Shown here piece by piece: positions 34,001 to 40,513 of a DNA stretch of 64,000 nucleotides. Source of the stretch: Saccopteryx bilineata (lineage: Eukaryota; Chordata; Mammalia; Chiroptera; Emballonuridae); NCBI RefSeq assembly GCF_036850765.1, contig NC_089492.1:289948590-290012589 (forward strand). Direction: 5' to 3'. The translations under genes and the position numbers were made by a program. Numbering within the stretch: position 1 is the first letter of the stretch; each line of letters starts with the position of its first letter. Below the pieces are notes generated by a model. The model saw only the letters and a program-made list of their open reading frames with translations. It was not told the DNA's origin and made no database searches.

Positions 34001-37000
34001 AACATTGGAGCTCTGTTGTGAGGATGGCTGCTCAGCACTTGCCTGGCTGTCCCCCAGCACTGGACTTCCAGCTGTTCCTAGCCTTGCTGTCACAGGCTAC
34101 ACGTGTGCAGTTTTGCTGAGTCCCTCTCCGAAGGACCTGGCCCATTTTGTACCGATGGACCATTCTCTGACCCATACAAATGTCATCAACTCTTTTGGAA
34201 CTTGCTAGTGTCACAGAAAGTGTGGGGAATGTGAGTTCTGTCTGAGAACTCAGCTGCGTTTGCAGGTTCTGCAAAGGTGGGGTGTGGCCTCAGCAGGGCC
34301 TCGCGTGCTGCCCCCACGCTGCTCTGGGCTCTAGAAGGGCCAGCAGGGAGCCGGCAGCCAGCCGCTACCCTCGGGCCTGGCATTTCCGTGGGGGGAATGT
34401 GCCGCTCACATGCCGTGTGGAGGCGCCACAGGAGGGGGCCCGAGCGCCGTCAGCAGCGTAGGCAGCTGTGCTGGTGAAACCGCAGAGCAGACCCCAGTGA
34501 CATGGTGGCTGGGTGCCATCGTCCTTCCTCCCGCTGCTCCTCAGCTCCGAGTCCCTGGCATGCCAAGCGGGGCTGGGGCATGGGCACAAAGGCTCAGCCG
34601 GGTGGGTGGCACGCTGGGTCCAAGCGGGGGCTCGCGGTGGCTGTCCTGTTAGTATGTGACGTAAACGCGTTTTTGCATATTTACCGTTTTAAGTGTGCAT
34701 CTAAAGCTCTCACAGTGAAACTGGCCTGAGCAGAAGAACACCCTTCCCATGTGGAAGGCCCGTCTGGCGGTCTGGCCTTGTTTCCAGGCCCAGAGCACTC
34801 GTTGGGCCAGACCGAGTCATGGAGCAGAGATAGCCACCCTGTCACTTGTGCAAACCAAGTTAGTAAGAAACTTGTTTACAGAGGAAATTTGTACTATTTC
34901 TAGCGCTTTTGATCAGCTCAGTATCCTTTTCCCGTCTGGAAGCAAGGCTCCAACGTGCTCCCCTGGGGCTTTACCAGGGCCCTGGGGAGCCCCCTTCACA
35001 CACCCTACCCGGCACACACACAGCGGGTGTGCGGGGGAGGGGGTGGCTGTAGCTATGTGTGACACTGGGTGCAGACCTTGTCCGCTGCCCCAGGCGTGTG
35101 ACTCATTCAGCAGGAAGAGCAGGAGCAGCAGCTGCATGTGACCTACATGGGGAAACACGTCCACGTGCGGACCCTGTGCTGAGCACCATCCCCACCGCGG
35201 CATGGGCACCTGCTCTGCAGACTGCCTGTCTCTGGTCAGGCCGGTGCTGCACCGCGTGGGGGCCAAGAGGACCGCGGAGGCCCTGTAGCGCTGCACTGTG
35301 GCTACCTGCAGGTGGTGTTTCGGGCCGGCAACGGCAAGCCCATCGCCGTGCTCTGCTTGACGGTGCAGCCGCAGCCCCACGTGGTGGACCAGGTCTTCCG
35401 CTTCTACCACCCGGAGCTCACCTTCCTGAAGAAGGCCATCCGCCTGCCCCCCGGGCACATGCTTCCAGGCAGGTCCCCACCGTCCTGTGGCTGGCATTTT
35501 GTGGGTTCCACGGGTGGGGAAAGGCTTTTCCTCAAGGGTGACAGGGAGGACCGAGCGAAGCCTCGGATCTGAGCCTGTGCTCCTAGCACTGGCGCTGACT
35601 CTGCCCACTGCTTTCGGATGCATCCCCGGGAGGCAGCCGGGCACAGAGCCCAGTCTCCACACAGGTGTGGGTGGGTAGCGTGGCATGCCATCTTCTCAGC
35701 ACCTGTGCTGGCCCCACCTGCCCAGAAGAGATGTTGGTTTTGCTATTTTCCGCTCCAGGTGCTCCTGTGGGAACGCCGGGTGAGGAGCTCCCAGTCCACG
35801 TCCGATGCAGCGACCCGAACGTCATCTGCGAGACTCAGAGCATGGTGAGTCGCTTAGCTTAGTCCTGCCCAGCGCTGCCCGCTGCGCCTGTGCCCGGTCT
35901 GCCAGCTCCTCAGTGCACATTTCAGTGAAGTGGCCATTTGCCGTCCCATGAGAGCTTTGTGGACGGGTGGCTGTTTTTCCGGCTGGCAGCCCAGTTCCTT
36001 GGTTATCTGAGGCGAGGTGGTGATGTGCGATGCTAACGAGGGCACTTGCTGACCGTCAGGGCGTGACGGTCGCCCGGGACCCTGGCTGCAGCCCCTGCGA
36101 ATGTAACTTGGACTCAATAGAAAATCAGGAAGTTAATGGTTTTCTCTTTCACAGTGAAAACAGCCGTGAATTCTGAGTAGGACAGAAAACTAGAAACATG
36201 TCGGGGGCCCGGCTCACATTGGCTATGGCTTGCGGGGGGCGGGGGGGGGCTGGATCTGCCAGAGGCTGCGGCAGCATCCTGGGACGCCCCACTGTCCGGC
36301 AGGGCCCGGGGGAGCCGCGGGACGTGTTCCTCAAGGTGGCGAGTGGTCCCAGCCCAGAGAGCAAAGACTTCTTTGTCTCCATCTACACGTGAGTGCATGG
36401 ACCTGGCGTCAGCAGCCGTGGGAGGCGGAGAGGAGGCAGCGGGCGCTGAGCGCGGGGAGTGGGCCAGCGGGCTCTTTCTCAGCTCGTGCGGGCGGGCTGG
36501 GCCTGGCAGATTGCACCCTCGGCTCAGGGCGGCACTGATGGCTTGAGGGACAGTGTGCCCAGAGCCCACCAAGGACAGGAAATCGAGGCAGCTTCTGGCC
36601 CTCATTCAGTGCCCAGACACCCGCGTCCCTGCCAGTGTTCCGTCCTGGAGTCTGGGGGTATTGGCCCAGTGCCCCCACCCCACCCCGGCCGATGGAGAGA
36701 CTGGGGACTGACCCAGGCGGCTCTGCTCCCCTCACCCCATTGCAGTAACCCTGGTCCCTCCCCATTCCTCGCAAGTGTTGTCTCCCTGCCCGCTGAGGAC
36801 TTGAACACGGTACGAGGTGAGGTGTCGGTTCCGCTTCCGAGAACAGGGCAGCGGCAGCCTGTGTCCGGACCTGTCACGGGTCTGGGGACACGCAGGCGTG
36901 GAGTCCGCAGAATGATGCTGAGGGGATGTGCCACTGAGCCCTTTCTACAGTGACACGTCTGTATCCGGCAGCCTCAGGCCTGCCACCTCCAAGCTCGTGA

Positions 37001-39360
37001 TTGCGAGCTGCCCACGGGCCTTGCCTCCAGTCTGGATTGAGATTTAAGCTGCCCAGGGTGCATATCTGCTAGGCCACATTGTCATTCATTCTTGGTGTCC
37101 TGTGCAGTCAGAGTGACGCCTGAGCTGCAGTCCCACCCAAGAGCCTCCGCTTAGGAGGGGTTGTGGTTGGGCGGAGACAGCCGTGCGGCCTGGTCCTCCG
37201 GGCAGCCTTCTCAGCTCCCTCCTGGCGTCCGTCCCTCGCAGGGATCGCTGGCTGGTGACGCCTGTCCAGATATGGCAGGTCTATCTCCACGCCCTGCAGC
37301 GCGTGGACGTCTCCTGTGTCACAGGCCAACGGACCCGCCTGTCCCTCGTCCTCCGGGGAACACAGACGGTTCGGAAAGTGAGAGCCTTCACCTCGCACCC
37401 ACAGGAGCTGACGGTACGGCCTTCTGGGGGTGCTGGATGCCTTCAGTAACCTCCCGCCTCTGCCCACCCTCACCCCACCTGGGGACAGACGGGGCAGGAC
37501 CGGGGTGTCGGGCTCAGCTCAGTGTTTGGGCCCGAGGACAGGCCCCCAGCGCCTGTGTGACTACAGCAGTGTGTGGAGTCTTATCCAGACTCCTCCACCC
37601 ACTGCGCCATCTGGGACACGCAGCAGGTAAATCCCCAAGGGCCAGCTTTAGATTCACCGGAAGGTGAGCATTAACAGTAACTCCAGGATCGGTGTGACCG
37701 CAGCTGTGCAGCTGCCGGCGAGCTGGTGAAACTCCCGGGGTCGCCGCCTCACGGGAGGGGAGGTACCTGCTGTGGGCATGTCACAGATGTGAGACACCCT
37801 GGCCCCGCCTGACGAGGGGTTGGGTCTAGCTGCAGATGTTGCGCTTTCACTTGGCCCTGCTGACCTCATGCCGGCCGTGCAGTCCCGTCCCCCAACAGCA
37901 GGGTGTCCCCCTGGGCAGCGGGCTTCCTTGGGGTTCAGTCTGTTGGAGGGTGTGCTGGAAAGCCCCTCATCACCACCCGCTTCTTTCTGTGGTTCCTGAA
38001 GACGGACCCCAGAGGTGTGTTTGTGCTGCCGCCCCACGGGGTGCAGGACCTGCATGTGAGCGTGAGGCCCCAGCGGGCGGGCAGCCGCTTCGTGCACCTC
38101 AACGTGGTCGACATAGACTTCCACCAGCTGGTGGCCTCGTGGCTCGTGTGCCTGTCCTGCCGCCCGCCCCTCATTTCCAAGGTATGGAAGGGTGATGTGC
38201 GTGGGCCGTGAGGTACGGGGCGGTGTGCTCCCTGAGCGTTACCTGGTCCCTCCACCCAGGCCTGCTGGATCGAGGCGGGAGCTTCCTCCTCCTGTCCCCT
38301 ATCCTGGGTGCGGCGAGGGGCTGCCCCTGTGCTGTGGGCGCCTCCACCGGGTGCCCCGAGGGCTTGTCTGTCCTGTGTGTGGAGGGCCCCTGCGCTGAGC
38401 AGGCTCTGGAAACGCCTGGAGAAGGAGCCTGCGCCCCCAGCCACTCTCCCCACAGGCCTTTGAGATCACGATGGCTGCGGGGGACAGGAAGGGCGCTGAC
38501 AAGCAGATCACCTACACAAACCCCTACCCCTCCCGGCGGACCTACCGCCTGCACAGCGACCACCCTGAGCTGCTGCGGTTCAAGGAGGACACCTTTCAGG
38601 TGCGTGGGGGCGGCCCTGAGGCTCTGCCTCTCCCCGGACCCCTGGGCACGGGGACTGAAGGTCGCTGGTCACCACCACAGCTGGGAGCAGTCCCATCTAA
38701 TCACGGGCTGTCTTCAGAAAGTCCTGGGAGGTGGGCCAGGCGTCCTACGCTTGGTGCGGTACCTGGACAGGCAGGGACCCCCTGGTGAGCTCCTCTGCCC
38801 TTGTCTCTGAGACCCCCGGGTCCCTCGTCAGGACACTGCTTCCGGGGCCGGGCACTGGTGACCGGCCTCCCCTGAGGTCTCTCCACAGTCTTAACTAGAA
38901 CCGCCCCACAAGTTGACCCTCATCTGTCGTGAACATTTTAAGGAATGTTTGGCCGATCCCAGCTGTCAGTAGAGGGTGTTTCTGGGGTTGGGAGGCATTT
39001 CCCAGGAGCATAAAGGTGGTCTGCTGGGCATGTCACTGGAGGGGACCGCAGCTCAGACAGCCCGTGCCTGGAGGCCCCCCGCCTCGGGGCCAGGCTGCCA
39101 AAACCCCGCCTCAGGACGGAGGCCGTGTGAGCTGCTCTGCTGGAGAAGACACGTGTGGTGCGTGGAAGCTTCTGGAAGAGGGGTTGGCTGGGCGGTGCTA
39201 ACTGCAGTGCCATCTCCAGGTCGCGGGCGGGGAGACCTATGCCATCGGCCTGCTGTTTTTGCCCCGTCGGAGAGCTGGGGAGGAGGACATCCTGATTCAC
39301 ATTAACGACCATGATGACAAGAATGAGGAGACGTTTTGTGTGAAGGTCATCTACCAGTGA
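9980..39360 (+). CDS. NPHP4: NPHP4 (nephrocystin-4), 3' two-thirds, 19 coding exons
   Basis: Nephrocystin-4 is a scaffold of the ciliary transition zone. It binds nephrocystin-1 and RPGRIP1L (the NPHP1-4-8 module), helps gate entry into the cilium, and is linked in human to nephronophthisis 4 and Senior-Loken syndrome. Nineteen exons join in phase as 9980-10047, 10433-10537/10540, 11749/11752-11900, 12021-12212, 12687-12874, 18924-19084, 21363-21543, 25281-25406, 27849-28060, 30117-30343, 30418-30589, 31377-31460, 35312-35468, 35759-35844, 36303-36388, 37242-37413, 38002-38181, 38456-38599 and 39220-39360. The product is near-colinear with the human protein from about residue 480 to the C-terminus. 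Recognisable stretches include [61 protein letters not shown] and CVKVIYQ-stop. The C-terminal half is described as serial immunoglobulin-like beta domains. No frameshift or premature stop was seen. The 5' exons and promoter lie outside the window. Confidence 0.97.
10048..10432 (+). other. NPHP4 intron 12
   Basis: A 385-nt intron with donor gtaagt and acceptor 'ttcttccctccag'. No repeat or other feature recognised. Confidence 0.75.
10433..10540 (+). CDS. NPHP4: NPHP4 coding exon (human exon 13 equivalent)
   Basis: Reads [15 protein letters not shown]..., clearly matching human [15 protein letters not shown]. It is serine/proline/glutamine-rich and probably disordered. The exon starts and ends on codon boundaries. 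Two overlapping donors are possible: after 10537 ('gcccag|gtggta') or after 10540 ('caggtg|gtaagt'). They differ by one valine codon and both keep frame. The human protein has no residue at that position, which favours 10537, while the better consensus favours 10540. Confidence 0.92.
10541..11748 (+). other. NPHP4 intron 13
   Basis: About 1.2 kb. It includes a C-run at 11449-11457 and a diverged interspersed repeat at about 11510-11625 ('acaatacaggatgcccagataaattcagatt...gtactaaaattatttattgttcacctgaaatt'). Nothing else recognised. Confidence 0.75.
11510..11625. repeat. small diverged interspersed repeat
   Basis: The segment 'gatgcccagataaattcagattattatgggcatgtcccgaatatcacacaggacatgcctgtactaaaattatttattgttcacctg' has the partly self-complementary layout of a common mammalian DNA-transposon relic ('gggacatac...actaaaaaattatt...'). 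Family not named. Confidence 0.4.
11749..11900 (+). CDS. NPHP4: NPHP4 coding exon (human exon 14 equivalent)
   Basis: Reads [18 protein letters not shown]...[24 protein letters not shown], near-identical to the human segment [17 protein letters not shown]...HAPIVVGTQTRS. The acceptor is a tandem NAGNAG ('cccagcag'), so the exon can start at 11749 (with an extra glutamine) or at 11752. The human alignment has no extra residue and favours 11752. The donor is 'atcaggag|gtgagg', splitting a serine codon after its second base. Confidence 0.95.
12021..12212 (+). CDS. NPHP4: NPHP4 coding exon (human exon 15 equivalent)
   Basis: 192 nt. Contains [29 protein letters not shown] and VLQFLAFSR, almost residue for residue as in human nephrocystin-4. 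Acceptor 'ctatgttgcag', donor 'tttagcag|gtaagt'. Enters and leaves after the second base of a codon (AG|C and AG|G). Confidence 0.97.
12213..12686 (+). other. NPHP4 intron 15
   Basis: 474 nt. The acceptor region ('ttgatccgcagctttgttgggtacag') has a weak pyrimidine tract. A short CA run lies at 12376-12383. Nothing else recognised. Confidence 0.75.
12687..12874 (+). CDS. NPHP4: NPHP4 coding exon (human exon 16 equivalent)
   Basis: 188 nt reading [20 protein letters not shown], then [13 protein letters not shown] and HVLVPMDKD...DAG. The [16 protein letters not shown] block is a hallmark of the family and is fully conserved. The acceptor AG is at 12685-12686 and the donor is 'gacgcgg|gtgagt'. 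The exon ends after the first base of a glycine codon completed in exon 17. Confidence 0.97.
12965..13300. repeat. L1-derived 3' region fragment
   Basis: 'gttgttttgaagcaaattccagacattgtgaaatttcatctata...aataataattccttcatgttatcaaatatctagccaatgtt...gttcaagtcaggatctgagtaaggtcc' follows a common old mammalian L1 3' block. It is diverged, with no coding capacity. Confidence 0.65.
13540..13826. repeat. GC-rich minisatellite, unit about 60-65 bp
   Basis: Four to five diverged units built on 'tgctcctctccatctgccggtgcgcgccgtctgtgtggtggtgcccgcccc'. The two central copies, around 13660 and 13725, are nearly identical. The long open frames through this region come from the repeat rather than from a gene. 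Confidence 0.75.
14290..15415 (+). repeat. L1 ORF2 fragment, interrupted by a SINE
   Basis: 14320-14463 ('ttcacacacccttctccgtaaattgctaaatt...aaaaattaataaggatattatagaacac') and 14883-15415 ('acatcacatatcaaagctaacaggatgcaag...cattacagggaaatttacagctttaaatgcttatg...gaaagcaggagagaaatt') follow the order of mammalian L1 ORF2 in sense orientation. The frame is disrupted. The SINE at 14464-14865 lies within it. Confidence 0.65.
14464..14865 (-). mobile_element. tRNA-derived SINE (second bat family), inverted
   Basis: On the minus strand it starts with a tRNA-like head ('cctgaccagacggtggcgcagtggatagag' region at 14865-14835) and ends in a gacagaga-rich, A-rich tail. It is flanked by a 17-bp duplication, 'gggaatatgtgttattt', at 14447-14463 and 14866-14882, so the insertion boundaries are exact. 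The middle carries a local duplication of 'gctcaagccagcgaccttgg' (14652-14691) and extra 'ctcaagctggtgagcc' copies, making it longer than the other members in this window. Confidence 0.9.
16205..16385. repeat. degenerate AT-rich tandem, about three units
   Basis: Three diverged blocks of about 48-65 bp share the order 'gaatt-c-cagag-gaaatta-tccaaaa-t-aaat-ttcttg'. They start near 16222, 16273 and 16320 and lie between GC-rich flanks. This may be an old repeat or a duplicated element. Seen by eye only. Confidence 0.35.
16500..17310. repeat. L1-derived block
   Basis: The order 'ttttaggtttgcagaggaattgagc', 'cagttgatgaaccagtatcgatcc', 'ttggtgttgtataggttttgacaaacgc', 'ttttcatggtttgatagtttgtttcttttcagtgctaaataacattccc' and 'gacataagttttcagccctgttgggcaaacaccaaggaatgcaattgttggatcat' is a familiar old mammalian L1 3' region. 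It is about 800 bp, diverged, and ends next to the TTAA MITE. Confidence 0.75.
17319..17579. mobile_element. piggyBac-type non-autonomous element (TTAA MITE)
   Basis: A 261-bp element flanked by perfect TTAA at 17315-17318 and 17580-17583. Terminal inverted repeats are ccctttcagtagtgag at the left and, reverse-complemented, ccttttgagtagtatg at the right, matching at 12 of 16 positions. The interior is AT-rich with no coding sequence. A TTAA duplication with inverted ends starting CC is typical of piggyBac superfamily MITEs. Confidence 0.75.
18426..18495 (+). other. G-rich tract with G-quadruplex potential
   Basis: Runs 'gaggtgggggagggggagaggtgaggggaagggggaggaggtggggg' give more than four G-tracts of three or longer with short loops on the + strand. 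It lies about 430 nt upstream of exon 17. The structure is predicted, not shown. Confidence 0.5.
18924..19084 (+). CDS. NPHP4: NPHP4 coding exon (human exon 17 equivalent)
   Basis: 161 nt completing a glycine codon and reading [20 protein letters not shown]...[18 protein letters not shown], then [13 protein letters not shown]. The human protein has [22 protein letters not shown] at this place. Acceptor 'cctctctgaacag', donor 'atgaag|gtaccg' (a non-A at +4 makes it a moderate donor). Ends on a codon boundary. Confidence 0.97.
19085..21362 (+). other. NPHP4 intron 17
   Basis: 2.3 kb. A Tc1/mariner-type MITE occupies 19206-19458, only about 120 nt after exon 17. A GGGA/GGAG purine tract lies at 20601-20628. 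19460-20600 and 20640-21350 hold no feature I recognise. Confidence 0.75.
19206..19458. mobile_element. Tc1/mariner-type MITE
   Basis: A 253-bp element between TA dinucleotides (19204-19205 and 19459-19460). Left end 'tactgcttacaaaaattaagggat'; right end reverse-complemented 'cactgcctaaaaaatgaggggatcag'. These form diverged inverted repeats. The interior includes a poly(T) run (19277-19289) and 'atgacgagtcaaagaaagttgttcagttatgcaaatgag'. There is no transposase frame. Confidence 0.75.
21363..21543 (+). CDS. NPHP4: NPHP4 coding exon (human exon 18 equivalent)
   Basis: 181 nt reading [20 protein letters not shown], then [20 protein letters not shown] and [20 protein letters not shown]. Nearly every residue matches human. 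Acceptor 'tgttctcctctgcag', donor 'aatgtgg|gtaaga'. Ends after the first base of a glycine codon. Confidence 0.97.
22635..22717. promoter_or_regulatory. cluster of GATA-type motifs
   Basis: CTTATCT at 22635-22641, TTATCT at 22670-22675 and AGATAAG at 22711-22717 fall within 83 bp of repeat-free, AT-richer intron sequence. Three WGATAR sites at this spacing suggest a possible enhancer. This is motif evidence only. Confidence 0.3.
24645..25070. promoter_or_regulatory. intronic CpG island
   Basis: By direct count there are about 42 CpG dinucleotides in roughly 420 bp at about 65% GC, giving an observed/expected ratio near 0.9, well above common CpG-island thresholds. It overlaps no recognised coding exon or SINE and ends about 210 nt before exon 19. 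It could be an alternative promoter, a non-coding RNA promoter, or a germline-hypomethylated GC-rich patch. Confidence 0.6.
25281..25406 (+). CDS. NPHP4: NPHP4 coding exon (human exon 19 equivalent)
   Basis: 126 nt completing a glycine codon, then [20 protein letters not shown] and [20 protein letters not shown]. The HPCEQ and [16 protein letters not shown] blocks match human. Acceptor 'tgttttcacgcag', donor 'ccgagac|gtgagt'. Ends after the first base of an arginine codon. In an adjacent frame this region also has a long open frame, which is a shadow. Confidence 0.95.
25407..27848 (+). other. NPHP4 intron 19
   Basis: 2.4 kb, GC-rich, with a short TG run near 25492-25510 and a 14-C run at 27310-27323. 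No transposon or other feature recognised. Confidence 0.75.
27849..28060 (+). CDS. NPHP4: NPHP4 coding exon (human exon 20 equivalent)
   Basis: 212 nt reading [20 protein letters not shown], a variable glycine/proline-rich stretch, then [20 protein letters not shown] and YRTGVL. The basic RRRKLERMR helix is invariant with human; the middle is diverged. Acceptor 'tgaaccttctag', donor 'gtgctg|gtgagc'. Ends on a codon boundary. Confidence 0.96.
28061..30116 (+). other. NPHP4 intron 20
   Basis: 2.1 kb. Contains a 24-bp minisatellite at 28640-28735. The remainder is GC-rich with nothing recognised. The acceptor is 'cttgtgtctcgcag'. Confidence 0.75.
28640..28735 (+). repeat. 24-bp minisatellite, four copies
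   Basis: Four nearly identical copies of 'acctgagggcgaggggctcccggc' start at 28640, 28663, 28687 and 28711. Substitutions are confined to the last few bases of each unit, which points to recent amplification. Confidence 0.85.
30117..30343 (+). CDS. NPHP4: NPHP4 coding exon (human exon 21 equivalent)
   Basis: 227 nt reading [60 protein letters not shown] and [12 protein letters not shown]. This is one of the best-conserved blocks with human. The EFFEF...NPHNTQHTV segment has the look of the first strands of an MSP/ASH-like beta domain. Acceptor 'gtgtctcgcag', donor 'gagctcag|gtgggc'. Ends after the second base of a codon. Confidence 0.98.
30418..30589 (+). CDS. NPHP4: NPHP4 coding exon (human exon 22 equivalent)
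   Basis: 172 nt after a 74-nt intron (30344-30417). Reads [40 protein letters not shown] and [17 protein letters not shown], matching human VDSQEWRDFK...[29 protein letters not shown]. The acceptor follows a run of nine or more C ('cccccccccag'); the donor is 'gtgcag|gtaggg'. Ends on a codon boundary. Confidence 0.98.
30590..31376 (+). other. NPHP4 intron 22
   Basis: 787 nt. A TG/TGCG run lies at about 30985-31015. Nothing else recognised. Confidence 0.75.
31377..31460 (+). CDS. NPHP4: NPHP4 coding exon (human exon 23 equivalent)
   Basis: 84 nt (28 codons) reading [20 protein letters not shown] then TMPTRHAK. Human has [23 protein letters not shown]. The anchors EKG, KSS and PT-HAK align, but the bat exon looks about five codons shorter near its start than the human segment. 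Acceptor 'gacggttccccacag', donor 'gccaag|gtgagg'. Phase 0 at both ends. Confidence 0.9.
32180..32300. repeat. L1-derived fragment
   Basis: 'tttttaaaccttttatttggaaataatcttaaagttagagaaaagttgcaagaatagtacaatttctgcatctcccccgatttcc' follows a common old mammalian L1 3' sequence (tttgaaataattttagacttacagaaaagttgcaaaaatagtac). Confidence 0.65.
33877..33937. repeat. (TGCATG)n-like alternating purine-pyrimidine tract
   Basis: About 60 bp of 'atgcatgtgtgcatgtgtgcatgcatgtatgtgcacatgtgcatgtgtgcgtgtgc', almost strictly alternating purine and pyrimidine, a type of sequence able to adopt Z-DNA. Confidence 0.75.
35312..35468 (+). CDS. NPHP4: NPHP4 coding exon (human exon 24 equivalent), non-canonical GC donor
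   Basis: 157 nt reading [40 protein letters not shown] and [13 protein letters not shown]. This matches human [18 protein letters not shown]...[10 protein letters not shown]. The acceptor is 'gctacctgcag'. In-frame joining to exon 25 requires the donor 'cttccag|gcaggt', a GC-AG intron. The nearby GT at 35473-35474 ('ggcag|gtcccc') would shift the frame and bring in a stop. Ends after the first base of a glycine codon. Confidence 0.95.
35759..35844 (+). CDS. NPHP4: NPHP4 coding exon (human exon 25 equivalent)
   Basis: 86 nt completing a glycine codon and reading [20 protein letters not shown], then VICETQSM. Human has [26 protein letters not shown]. Acceptor 'ttttccgctccag', donor 'agcatg|gtgagt'. 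Ends on a codon boundary. Intron 24 before it (290 nt) contains nothing recognisable. Confidence 0.97.
35845..36302 (+). other. NPHP4 intron 25
   Basis: 458 nt. The 3' half carries a G-run (36235-36249). No repeat recognised. Confidence 0.75.
36303..36388 (+). CDS. NPHP4: NPHP4 coding exon (human exon 26 equivalent)
   Basis: 86 nt reading [20 protein letters not shown] then KDFFVSIYT, matching human [28 protein letters not shown]. The acceptor is 'cactgtccggcag' and the donor 'tctacac|gtgagt'. Ends after the second base of a codon. Confidence 0.97.
36389..37241 (+). other. NPHP4 intron 26
   Basis: 853 nt of GC-rich sequence with no recognised repeat or motif. The acceptor is 'cgtccgtccctcgcag'. 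Confidence 0.75.
37242..37413 (+). CDS. NPHP4: NPHP4 coding exon (human exon 27 equivalent)
   Basis: 172 nt completing a codon and reading [40 protein letters not shown] and [17 protein letters not shown]. All segments match human apart from conservative changes. The [17 protein letters not shown] stretch is a beta-domain core. Donor 'gagctgacg|gtacgg'. Ends on a codon boundary. Confidence 0.98.
37414..38001 (+). other. NPHP4 intron 27
   Basis: 588 nt, no recognised repeat. The acceptor 'ctttctgtggttcctgaag' has an interrupted pyrimidine tract and a less common A before AG. Confidence 0.75.
38002..38181 (+). CDS. NPHP4: NPHP4 coding exon (human exon 28 equivalent)
   Basis: 180 nt, phase 0 at both ends, reading [40 protein letters not shown] and [20 protein letters not shown]. 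Human has [51 protein letters not shown]. Donor 'tccaag|gtatgg'. Confidence 0.98.
38456..38599 (+). CDS. NPHP4: NPHP4 coding exon (human exon 29 equivalent)
   Basis: 144 nt, phase 0 at both ends, reading [40 protein letters not shown] and RFKEDTFQ. The [12 protein letters not shown] and [10 protein letters not shown] blocks match human and resemble the N-terminal strands of MSP/ASH-like domains. The acceptor is 'ctctccccacag', the donor 'tttcag|gtgcgt'. Intron 28 before it (38182-38455) is 274 nt and holds nothing notable. Confidence 0.98.
38600..39219 (+). other. NPHP4 intron 29
   Basis: 620 nt with no recognised repeat. The acceptor is 'gcagtgccatctccag'. Confidence 0.75.
39220..39360 (+). 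CDS. NPHP4: NPHP4 terminal coding exon (human exon 30 equivalent) with stop
   Basis: 46 codons plus TGA (39358-39360), reading [40 protein letters not shown] and VKVIYQ. Human ends VGGGETYTIGLQFAPSQ...[19 protein letters not shown], so the C-terminus has identical length. The conserved GGETY...INDH.DKNEE pattern closes the last beta domain. Confidence 0.99.
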   Translation, partial: VAGGETYAIGLLFLPRRRAGEEDILIHINDHDDKNEETFCVKVIYQ

Positions 39361-39715
39361 AGGACCGCCTCGGTGGTGGGTGCCTTCCAGCTGCTCTGGG
39401 GGCCGCGTGGCCGAGGCGTGGGCATCGCCCTGCCCCCGGCCATCCCTGAGGCCCCGCCCAGTCGAGCTGCTGCCCCTGGTGTCCGCAGGCGAGAACTCGC
39501 GCCCTGACTGCCCACAAGAGAGTCATTTTCTAGGATGTTTTGATTTGCTTTTAGCAAAATGTTTTCTATGAGTTATCTTAAATGATGAAATTGTGTTTTT
39601 TTACTGGATTTTATACAAATATATTATTCTCTATGTAGTGTTTTATACTGGGAATATTTTATATCTTTTTAAAAAAAGTTATGTATGAAATAATAAAGTT
39701 TTACACATTTTCTCT
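39361..39715 (+). other. NPHP4: NPHP4 3' untranslated region
   Basis: About 350 nt from the stop to the likely cleavage site. The first 150 nt are GC-rich; from 39520 the sequence becomes very AT-rich ('ttttatacaaatatattattctc...'). The end is placed 15-25 nt after the poly(A) signal and before a T-rich, GT-containing downstream element. Confidence 0.8.
39692..39697 (+). terminator. polyadenylation signal AATAAA of NPHP4
   Basis: Canonical AATAAA about 330 nt after the stop codon, followed by 'gttttacacattttctcttttgacag', a U-rich downstream element. It is the only canonical signal between the stop and the next repeat, so it is the likely end of the mRNA. Confidence 0.85.
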
Positions 39716-40513
39716 TTTGACAGTTTTCTTGCCTGTTTTCTGGTTTTGCTATTGCCAGAGGTGTTCTCTTGAGGACAGTGTGGCTGAGGGACAGTCAGGT
39801 GGCCTGTGGCCGCCTGGAGAATCTGCCCAGGTCTGGCCGGGTGGGGGAGGGCAGGGGGTTGGAGGGGGGGTTGGGACACCGATCTGCTGCTGTGTCACAT
39901 CTCCTGACTCGGGTCCCGCCTGTGAAACCCAGGATGACCATTGCATCCCCTCTGCCTGCAGCGTCCCCTCTCCCACATCGGTCCCACAGGCCCAGGTGCC
40001 GGGCATGAGGATGGGGACACTCGGGCCAGAACCTGGCCACGTCAGGGAGGCTGGCTCTGAGGTGTCTGGGAAATGTCGCCCTTCCGGGTGGTCGTGTGTC
40101 CAGGCAGGTGGGGGGTCGGCGCCGCCCAACAGGGTGGGGGCAGGTTTGGGCACAGCCAGCAGTCTTGCTGGTGGAGATGCGGAGAGGGGCCGACTGGCAG
40201 CCACCCGGGAGGGGGACTCGACAGGACCCGGGGAGGGGTCGTACCCGAGGGGAGCACCGCGAGGCCTTCTTGTTGAACACTTTGTTTTCAGTCGTTGGAA
40301 ACAAGGATGGGGAAAGCGAGGGAACCTGAGCCCTGCAGCCGACCTGGGCTAGGCAGAGGCCGCGTGGAGGAGGGAAGTCAGCCGTCAGAACAGAGCGGGG
40401 ACCAGACTGGCCGCCGAAGGAGGCCCGCGGAGTGCGTCTCGGCACTGTGAACCGAGGAGCACCCCCTCCAGTCAGCTGGGGTCCGCACGTGCCTGTGATT
40501 TCTGTTAAAAAGC
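39716..40513. other. intergenic, proximal to the NPHP4 3' end
   Basis: GC-rich sequence with no gene. The long minus-strand open frame here starts inside the neighbouring SINE and resembles nothing known. Confidence 0.6.

Larger units (their letters stand above)
31461..35311 (+). other. NPHP4 intron 23 (3.9 kb)
   Basis: Contains an L1-derived fragment (about 32180-32300) and an alternating purine/pyrimidine tract of ATGTGC type (33877-33937). The other stretches, 31470-32170, 32310-33870 and 33940-35300, show no feature I recognise. Confidence 0.75.

Noticed and set aside
35469..35474. GT at 35473-35474 as the exon 24 donor
   Set aside because: Using it breaks the reading frame and produces a stop in exon 25, whereas the GC donor keeps full colinearity with human.
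34913..35686. 257-codon minus-strand open frame
   Set aside because: It is antisense to NPHP4 exon 24 and its intronic flanks; the coding signal is explained by the sense exon.
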